Assembly: GCA_022376465.1 (NCBI GenBank)
Contig: JACDTU010000007.1
Span: 1,426,001-1,490,000 of the forward strand
Length of the DNA: 64,000 bases
Reading direction: 5' to 3'
Source of the DNA: Cubamyces lactineus
Taxonomy: Eukaryota > Basidiomycota > Agaricomycetes > Polyporales > Polyporaceae
Shown here: positions 56,963 through 64,000 of the stretch, in pieces
Layout of the letters: each line of letters starts with the position of its first letter
Position numbering within the stretch: the first letter of the stretch is position 1
Translations under genes and position numbers: made by a program
The notes under the pieces: model-generated
What the model was told of the DNA's origin: nothing
What the model saw: the letters and a program-made list of their open reading frames with translations, nothing else
Databases searched by the model: none

Positions 56963-58709
56963 TCATGCAGCCGCTTCCGACATCGTGATATCCGCGAGCA
57001 TTGACTCGTCCGCTGCGCCATTCGGCGCGTCCTCGGTCGGCTTCGTGTCTGTCTCAGCTGTGGGCTCCGCCACTGGCTGTTCTGGCTCGCTCTTCGGGTG
57101 GGCGTCGACCTCCATATTCGCGCCATTTTCCTTGGTCTCTGTGCCATTTTCTTCCGGCTTGACGTTCGGGCTGCTAACGGCATCCTCCGCATCGGCGGCT
57201 TTGCGAGTGCCGTTCGTGGCGGGCGCGGTCGACTCGGGGGCGCCGTTCGCCTTGAGTACGTCGTGCCATTTGTCGACCAAGACCTTCGCTCGCTCCCGGA
57301 ACTTGAACTCCTCATCGCGCGGTACCTTGTCCTCGCTCAAGGCGTGTATGTGGCGCATGACCTTGCCAATCTTCGAGAACTGGGAGCAGCGGGCGGACAA
57401 AAGATCAGCCACACCGCCAAACAGACGCACAACAACGACTGGGGAAGCGAAACGCGCGGGAACGCAGAGTGCCACGCGTTGCCAGCAAAGCAAGGTGGCA
57501 AGACCCTGCGCCAGGGCAGAGAGATGAGGACAGAGACTCACCGTCAAGTACCCAATCGTCATGTTATCATAGTTCTCTATCGTCGAGAACAGCTGGTCAT
57601 ATCCAGGCATTTCCTGTGGAGTATATGAAGACATTGTACGAGGAGGGATAGAATAAGGCGTTACCTCTTCCTTGGGTGTGCCCTTGTTGTTCAGGAAAGC
57701 CTTCTGGAGCTTGTGTCTCCATTCCCTGACCTTCAGAGCCTCTGGGTCGGTCATCAACGGTGCTTCAGGATAGAACAGATCTCGTTAATTCAGGTAATAA
57801 ACAGAGCAGAGCAGATGTGTACTTACACCCACTCTCGTCGTCCTTGTCGCGCTTCGCTTTCTTCGCCGGGGGTGGGGAGCTTCGCTTGCTTGGCCCTGAC
57901 CCCTCCTGGTCGCCCTCGTCCGCTCCACCTTCATCCTCTGATTCGACCATCGCTTTCGACTTGGGAGGATTCTTCTTGCCCTTGGGCGCACTGGCTGCCC
58001 GCTTCTTACCAGCAGGTTCTGCGGAATCCTTCTTCGCCTTGGACTTGGACTTTGCTGGAGCGACCTCTGAGTCACGTTTCCTCTTCTTGGTCTTCTTCTT
58101 CTTGTCCTCTTCGTCGTCATCGGCCTCCTCCTCGCCATCGCTTTCCAGTTGATCCACCTCAGCATTGGCTTCTTCCTCTTGTGCCTCCGCCATGGCCGCA
58201 TCACGCTCCTCTTCCCACCCCTTCGGGTTGAGCGCGATGCGATAACCCCTCAAAAGCTCGCCAGAACGTTTATAGGGTTCGGAGATATACGCCTCGATCT
58301 CGTGCTGCTGAAGCCGGGAGATGTCCTTGGGCACTATCCAAGCACTAGATCATGAGGCGAACTGTTGAGTACAAGCATCGACGATACAAGATAGCGAAAA
58401 ACTCACTAGTCACCAGCAGGGAAGAACCGTACACAGTACCAGTTCCCCTTTTTCGACTTTGGGTTTGGACGCTCCTTCGCGACCGCCTCCGGAACCGTGT
58501 CCGGGTCCACAATCTACGCGCGCATGACAGGTATCAGTAAAGGACTGCGGGGAGGAACATGTGCCAGGCGCGACGATGCGCGACACAGAGACAGACAGTG
58601 CGCTCACCATGCCGGGCCATGGGGGGAAGCCGCGAACCTTCGCGAGGACGATGTCGCGCACTTCGTAGGATTGCTCCTTGTTCTGTGTCTTTGCGCCCTT
58701 TTTGCTCAT
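56963..58709 (-). CDS. PWWP domain chromatin protein
   Basis: Probable nuclear reader of histone H3K36 methylation, similar to Ioc4 or LEDGF-type proteins. Exons 58709-58608, 58513-58407, 58344-57827, 57762-57665, 57613-57542 and 57379-56963 give 437 aa in phase. The PWWP fold occupies residues about 15-95: YEVRDIVLAKVRGFPPWPGM (the motif is PPWP), NWYCVRFFPAGDYAWIVPKD and the helix SRLQQHEIEAYISEPYKR. A Lys/Asp/Glu-rich disordered segment follows (KKKKTKKRKRDSE). A second folded part at residues about 244-350 begins DPEALKVREWRHKLQKAFL and includes FSKIGKVMRHIHALSEDKVP and AKVLVDKWHDVLKA, resembling the TFIIS-N/LEDGF integrase-binding type helical domain. The tail is Pro/Glu/Thr-rich. Domain assignment is confident, orthology is not. 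Confidence 0.92.
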
Positions 58710-59224
58710 TGTTGTATGAGGAGACGCGCCGGGGGACGGAGAGGACGAGCGGTGGGTGAGACGGAGTTGCCGCAGAAGCTGAGGCTGAGGGAGTTGGTGG
58801 TCGACGGTAAAGGTTCAACCCCTTGGGCCGGCAAATCCCGAACAGCGGCATCCGGCAAAAGGGCCCGTCGGAAGGCCCGTGCGTCCAATCTCCTCATCAT
58901 CAACGACGACGAGCTGCATGTTGTCCTCCTCGTCCTCTCGTCGTGCCCTCGCCACCACGCCGTCCTCCTGCTGTATGTCACCACGGTCTGATGTTCACTC
59001 TTCGTCTGTGTTTTCCCCAGACTCTCAATCTCCACGGGCGCGCGGCCTTGCGATAAGCGCGAAGGCGTGTATTCGGGTCTCGACTGAGCCTGAGAGTGCA
59101 GTAAGACCGCCCGTGCAAACCCCAGCCAGTGGTGCTACGAGGCCACGGCGCTCCTCGTGGGGGTGTATGGGACGACTATTGATATTCACGGCGTCTGGCA
59201 ACCTCAGTGTCTTCTGTCGCTTCT

Positions 59225-59545
59225 CTATCTCTTGGTTAATCCGCTTTCACATGTTTGGAATGGTCGGGGTAGATCAGTATGTCGTCGAGGTAAATTATGA
59301 TGCAGACGTCGAGCATGTCCGTGAACACCTCGTTGACGAAACGCTGGAATGCTGCGGGGGGTTAGACAGTCCAAACGGCATAACTTGCCATTCAAACGAC
59401 CCGTAGCGGGTGCGGAACGCCCTTTGATCTCCCAGACTCGTCCAGCAGTAGTACTCAGAAGAAGCCGAAGCTTGTAGCGTTCGTACAGTCCCCGGATTCC
59501 GATATCGCGGCAAGGGCGGTGGCCACCCTCAACGGTAGCCGCCAA
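59225..59545 (-). mobile_element. Degenerate Ty3/Gypsy reverse-transcriptase fragment
   Basis: On minus, [19 protein letters not shown] (about 59432-59362) and, one frame over, [20 protein letters not shown] followed by [17 protein letters not shown] form consecutive parts of a Gypsy-type reverse transcriptase. The catalytic Y-L-D-D lies at 59292-59281. The two parts are out of frame by one base at a run of six G (59356-59361, C on the coding strand), and a TAA follows at 59237. Upstream similarity fades and no long terminal repeat or integrase is visible nearby, so this is a small, dead remnant. A Pro/Ser-rich minus frame at 60031-59657 could be a further remnant, but this is unsupported. 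Confidence 0.85.
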
Positions 59546-60454
59546 AGCTTGCTCCGAGGGAGCCAGATCTTCCTCGAGCTAATTCACTCCGTCAGGTACA
59601 TGCTGCCTGCACGGCAGTTCAAGGCGATCCGTCTGTTTGGGACTGGCGAATGGAATTCAAGGCTCAAGGCTCAAGTGCAGACAGACTTCCTCGTTCGGCT
59701 GGTTTCTCTGGTGGTAGCCCGTCGATGTCCCCTTCGATGGAATCTCACTGTCTGTGGACGGCTCATGAGAGTGTGTACGGGTCGTTTTGCGATCAGGCTC
59801 TTCGAAAGGTTCCTCGGCGCCAGGGGGAGACGCGAGCACAACTTGTTCAACTCGGATCCACTTAGAAGAGGAGGGTGGCTGTTGTTGCGATGGTGCGAAC
59901 GATGTATCCTGTCGAGTCGGTCTGCGCCATATAGTATCGCATGGTATAGGTGTCGCACAAAGGCAAAATATCAGACTTCGTCGCATACATACTCGGATGA
60001 GATCCTCACCTGCTCGTGCGTCTTTCGACACTGGACTTGGTACTTAGTCAACAAGATGCGCCCCTGTCAGCGTTTCCGTCGTCTGGTCGCAAAGGCCTTC
60101 TGGAGGTGATATAACAGTACCAGACCGCTTTGCCAGCGACGTACCACCTCTTTTCATTCATTGGGCTCTAAATAGTGGATGTACAATCGGCTCATGCTCC
60201 GAGCGCGTCTGTTGCCTGTATGCTAGCATAGCATCGATATCGTACGTGCATTCATTCGTTAGGTTGTTATGCGCAGCCTGGACACAAATTGAGGCTTGGG
60301 ATGCAGGGCTATATCAAGTGTCGCCCAGCATGTACTGCAGTAAACTCCGTTCCAACGTACCATGATCGCGTCATCTGCTGTGATGGCCACCGTGACCAGG
60401 CTTCCTTGTGTGAGTTCGAGTCAGCTTGCCCCGTGATAGCGCAATCGCTGACGG

Positions 60455-60464
60455 TATATATACA
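60455..60464 (+). promoter_or_regulatory. TATA box of dioxygenase gene
   Basis: TATATATACA lies about 130 nt upstream of the start codon at 60590. A second TATATATT occurs at 60559-60567, too close to the ATG to be the main element. Confidence 0.5.
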
Positions 60465-60589
60465 TAATCTAAACAGCCCTGTGTACACCTCCATCGAGTC
60501 TATCTCGCCCGCTCTACAACCTTCCTACATATCGTATCCGCGGAGTCCGCGGACCACCTATATATTCAGCACCTAAACCCAAAGAAACG

Positions 60590-62085
60590 ATGGCTGAAGG
60601 TAATAAGCCAGGCGACTTCTCTAGCATCCCAATTTTGGACTGGTCACTTCTCTCTACGCCAGAGGGAAAGTCGAGATTCATAGGAGAGCTCCAACATGCT
60701 CTCGTGAACGTCGGCTTCTTGTACCTCTCCAACCCTCCTGTCGCACGGGAAGTCATGGATAAACTCATCGAGTACACTCCACGTCTGTTCGACCTGCCGC
60801 AAGAGGAGAAGGAGAGTATCCGTATGACGAACTCACCGCACTTCTTTGGATACACTGGAGTTGGCGCGGAAATCACGAAGGGCAAGACGGACCAGCGAGA
60901 ACAGTTTGATTTTGGTACACCATATGAATGCCGATGGAAGCCTGGCGATCCGGACTACGTCAAGCTCTGGGGCCCATCGCAGGTTTGTACTATAGCTGAT
61001 GTCAAGGACGCAATTCACATCGACGCCTAACCTTTGCACGTTTCCAGTGGCCGAAGGAAGAACTAATCCCGGGCTTCAAAGATCTCTATCTCCGCTATCT
61101 GGCGCAAGTCGAACAACTCAGTAACGAGTTCACGGGGCTGCTGGCGGAGGCGTTCGAGCTCCCGGAAGATGCATTCGCGCCCTTCTTCTCCGGGAGTGCC
61201 AAGCCGAAGCCGGGCGTCGTGCAACATCGAACGAAGATCATCAAATATCCCGCACGCAAAGAGGGCGGCTCCGATCAGGGCGTGGGCCCGCACTTCGATG
61301 GAGGTTTCTTGACCTTTGTACGCTGCGAGCTCCCATGTACCCGGCATGTTGCTTATCCGCCACTTTTTCGCAGTTGTTGCAAGCCTCAGATCACCCAGGA
61401 CTGCAAGTGCAAAACCTGACCGGCGAGTGGATCGACGCACCCCCCATCCCTGGTACCTTCGTGGTGAACATTGGCAAAGGTATGTCGTACACGGAACCCC
61501 TACGTGGTTGGTTCCTAACTCGTGATAAATCTATGTCTATCCAGCTCTGGAGAACGTGACGCAGGGTCTCGCGCGAGCCACTTCCCATCGCGTTCTTTCG
61601 CCACCTCCAGGATCGACTCCTCGGTACTCAATCCCGTTCTTCCAGTTCATCTCACAAGATGTCCTCTTGAGTGATTTTAAGCTCGAGTGTGCGTTGCAAA
61701 CGTGCATACCGCGTGGTATCACACATATATGGACACTGATGGTGGCCACCATATGCAGTTAAGCCGGAGATACTCAAGCTGAAGGAGTCTCGCGGACAGC
61801 TGGGGTCGGTTGACTGTAGGTTCTCTCACAGGTTCTCTCTGAATTGCTTGGTTGACGGCTCTGGAATACGCACAGCTGTCAACTACGCTGAGTATGGCTT
61901 GTATCCAGCAGGCCATGTCACTCTTATCGGCCGCGTCAGGTACGATACCTGCTGCCACCGGTGCTTTGGCATGCGTCTCACTGTCAGTTCGTAGAAGCCA
62001 TCCCGACGTCGGGGAACGGCATTACCCCGACCTGTTCAAGCAGCTTTTCCCGAACGGGATGCCCGCCCAAGGCATTGCATACTGA
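60590..62085 (+). CDS. 2-oxoglutarate/Fe(II)-dependent dioxygenase, isopenicillin-N-synthase-like
   Basis: Non-heme iron oxygenase; the substrate cannot be told. Exons 60590-60982, 61048-61317, 61374-61479, 61545-61688, 61759-61815, 61876-61939 and 61995-62085 give 374 aa in phase. The N-terminal DIOX_N part begins FSSIPILDWSLLSTPEGKSR with VGFLYLSNPPVAREVMDKLI. The double-stranded beta helix carries the iron triad His213-x-Asp215 (GVGPHFDGGFLTF) and His271 (ATSHRV), plus Arg283-x-Ser285 (PRYSIPFFQ) for 2-oxoglutarate. The second exon ends exactly after the HxD strand. The tail ends HYPDLFKQLFPNGMPAQGIA Y. No secondary-metabolism genes adjoin it. Similar fungal proteins are often of unknown role or act on small acids or flavonoid-like compounds. 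Confidence 0.94.
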
Positions 62086-62300
62086 TTTTTGCGCTACGAC
62101 ACCCGCTTGTTGTCGATAGATGTTCGCTGGACAAGCAGCATCAACGGCTGCAAACCAGTGTGCTCCATATGTATCACATCTAGGATAGGACGATCTTAGG
62201 GTGGGTCGTGGATGATGGATGCTCGCCCATGGAGAGAATGACAGTACTAGCTGGATATGTATCGAAGTAGCATACTACAGACGTCCGATTCGCCGGATCG

Positions 62301-63073
62301 TCAGTGCCTCTCAAGCTTCACGCGAATGCGAGAATCCCTTCGCCGCCGTTCAACTAGCAGGTAGCTCACTGCGCGTAAGCTCTAGGTCAGTGTGGCAATT
62401 CTCCGGTAGCAATTATACAACTCACCGATGAACTTATCGATCGCCTGCAGTATCTCCGGGGTAGGCTGAACCTGGAAGTAGGCGTGTCTCGACATTCGAA
62501 AGACGAAGAAGTGCCTCTTGTGCGGATGAAACTCGGCGAGCGCCTTCTTCTCGGGATCGTCTGCTTTGATTAGCTGGATGCGAAATCACGGGCAGGCGCG
62601 TCAGGGATCTCAATGGAGTGTTCGAAGAATGGGGCGGGATGCACCTGGAAGCGGCCTTTGTGGGTCTTCCATCTATACTCCGCGTCTTCTCCCGCTTTGA
62701 ACGTCCCGCCCCTGCTTATGATATCGGGATGCTATTTGTTAGCACGACGGTCTCCCGACGACCTGGGGTGTCGCACTCACAGGTGTTCGGAGTCGTACTT
62801 GAGAAACTCCGTGGCGGGCACCCACTGACCCTTCTCGCCACCAAAACGGATACGAGGCTCTCTCGTCTGCAGACCCTCGATCTCGGCGACAGTGACGAGC
62901 TCGCGAGTCTCCATATCGAATTTGTTAATCTTGGTGATGTTGGGGTGCCAAAAACGCGTCACGATCTCGAAGTACATGGAGTCGTCCTCGGTTGACAGCG
63001 TGGTGTTCCGCAAGCTGTTCATCGTGAACTCGAGCTTGTGCGGGGGCTTCGGCTTCGCAGCGGGGGCAGGCAT
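62301..63073 (-). CDS. DUF6593-like protein, second member
   Basis: Exons 63073-62781, 62711-62645, 62573-62426 and 62368-62301 give 191 aa in phase. The protein starts MPAPAAKPKPPHKLEFTMNS and then shows YFEIVTRFWHPNITKINKFD, VTVAEIEGLQTREPRIRFGG, FKAGEDAEYRWKTHKGRF and HPHKRHFFVFRMSRHAYFQV. It ends with EILQAIDKFIVSYLLVERRR and a basic tail. The Y-R-W motif after a disordered loop and the terminal V-S-Y-L-L-V-E-R helix are typical of the larger DUF6593 subgroup in Agaricomycetes. It resembles the protein at 33682-34400 only in overall plan, and both have four exons. The assignment to DUF6593 is from memory of the family pattern. A TATAAA box lies 134 nt upstream, and the gene is convergent with the dioxygenase. 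Confidence 0.78.
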
Positions 63074-64000
63074 GATGTTCAGACCAGCGCGCAGTTCGGG
63101 GTGGAAAACAGAAGGTAGGGGAGTGAGGAAGTAGAGGTGCAGAGAGGGGTGAGCGTAGAGGGAACGAAACTGTGGCTGAAGAAAAATAAGACGGAGGCGT
63201 GCCTGGTTTATAGGGCACAAAGACCGAGGGAGCTCCGAGCATTGTGCGACACACACGTCAGTGAAAGTGGATATTAGCAAGGTTCACGCCCGTGCGATTG
63301 GTACAATCCGGACACACGGTATCGGGTCCTCTCCCACAACTGACACGAAAATGTCTGTGGGTGGCGCAGACATTTGTCGGGCTTGCGCCTGCCGAGCGAG
63401 GTATCTGTCATCTCGCTTCGGTAACTCGCCACCGGAAAAGCTGTGCGTGGGCGCGCGTGTGTGGGATGAGCGGGCCTGACCACGAACGACAGCAGTGAGG
63501 TACCCAGAGAAATGGCGGGTAGTGACTCTTTTGGATCGTTTGTCACACCCCTTCGTTTGTACCCACGGCCTATGAGAGCGTCGAAGGAGTATGGACCGTG
63601 TCGTGAGAGATCGAGTGGACGCTGTGCGAGGATATGGACGGATGTGAATATGCTCTGTCGCATGTGTGTATGATATACATACGCTCACGCATGATATTCG
63701 ATCAAGAACAAACACGGTCCAATCTAGAAGGCGCTGGAGACACGGATGCCCTGAGGCACTATGAACAGGATGTAACTTGACGGCATCTCCTTATGCTGTA
63801 AAATCTTTCATCCAAGCGGACGCCTGTCAGGTATGACATCGAAACGTCTCGTACCAGTCAAATGAGAGCGTGTGGCGGCGAAAGCTGTAGTATATGAAAG
63901 CCGACGACGACGGCGTTTAGGTGAGACGAGCGAGTGGAGGTCAACCGGTTAAATCGACCTGGATTCTGGAAGAGCGTTCAAAAAGAGCCTAAAGCCCTTG
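63074..64000. other. Right flank of the window
   Basis: Contains the promoter of the DUF6593-like gene on the left. Minus-strand frames at 63663 and 63715 have no recognisable content. No further gene is seen before the window ends. Confidence 0.4.
63207..63212 (-). promoter_or_regulatory. TATA box of DUF6593-like gene
   Basis: Reads TATAAA on minus, 134 nt upstream of the start codon at 63073. Confidence 0.5.

Larger units (their letters stand above)
58710..60589. other. 1.9 kb region with retrotransposon relic
   Basis: Left end: promoter of the PWWP gene (minus). Middle: a broken Ty3/Gypsy reverse-transcriptase fragment. Right end: promoter of the dioxygenase gene with TATA elements. No intact gene is seen. 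Confidence 0.5.

Noticed and set aside
59657..60031. 124-codon minus frame near the reverse-transcriptase relic
   Set aside because: Considered as Gag remnant; no zinc knuckle or protease motif visible.
1..64000. CRISPR array, bacterial operon or biosynthetic cluster
   Set aside because: No regular repeat-spacer pattern, and every recognised gene is a spliced eukaryotic gene; the oxygenase has no metabolic neighbours.

Overview
The window looks like nuclear DNA of an agaricomycete (mushroom-forming basidiomycete, probably a wood or litter decayer). The reasons are dense protein-coding genes cut by many 48-70 nt GT-AG introns, CT-rich promoters, Agaricomycete-restricted families (DUF6593), a secreted GH2 beta-mannosidase, and a degraded Ty3/Gypsy fragment. 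All gene models were built by hand: I joined conserved protein blocks across splice sites and checked that the reading phase closes over every exon. No alignment or database search was run, so product names rest on motif recognition.

Layout. 0.3-8.5 kb: ribosomal protein uS2 (RPS0), homocysteine S-methyltransferase and a 15-exon amino-acid permease on the minus strand, then a small unknown gene on plus. 8.8-12.4 kb: 13-exon secreted beta-mannosidase (minus). 15.8-18.4 kb: one or two Ser/Pro-rich disordered proteins (minus). 18.4-25.3 kb: gene-poor. 25.3-31.3 kb: USE1 SNARE (minus), divergent from SQS1-like G-patch protein and an MMTAG2-like protein (plus). 33.7-36.4 kb: DUF6593 protein, intron-containing tRNA-Phe (minus), P-loop kinase-like protein. 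36.9-40.3 kb: Zn2Cys6 transcription factor (minus). 40.3-45.7 kb: gene-poor. 45.7-58.7 kb, the densest part: an EGO1/LAMTOR1-like candidate, COG3, an ELP6-like protein, two tandem secreted QxW proteins, a SEC2-like RabGEF and a PWWP protein. 59.2-59.5 kb: broken reverse-transcriptase relic. 60.6-63.1 kb: 2-oxoglutarate/Fe(II) dioxygenase and a second DUF6593 protein.

The genes are mainly housekeeping: translation (RPS0, tRNA-Phe, ELP6), splicing or RNP biology (SQS1, MMTAG2), membrane traffic (USE1, COG3, SEC2-like, possible EGO1), methionine metabolism and amino-acid uptake, plus secreted functions (beta-mannosidase, QxW pair). I see no biosynthetic cluster, defence system, CRISPR or intact transposon. 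The most unusual signal is exon architecture: exons of 6, 8, 11, 12 and 18 nt, some carrying invariant catalytic or binding residues, a GC-AG intron, and a candidate intron of only 23 or 41 nt. About 15 kb in three gene-poor blocks (12.4-15.8, 18.4-25.3, 40.3-45.7 kb) remains unexplained.
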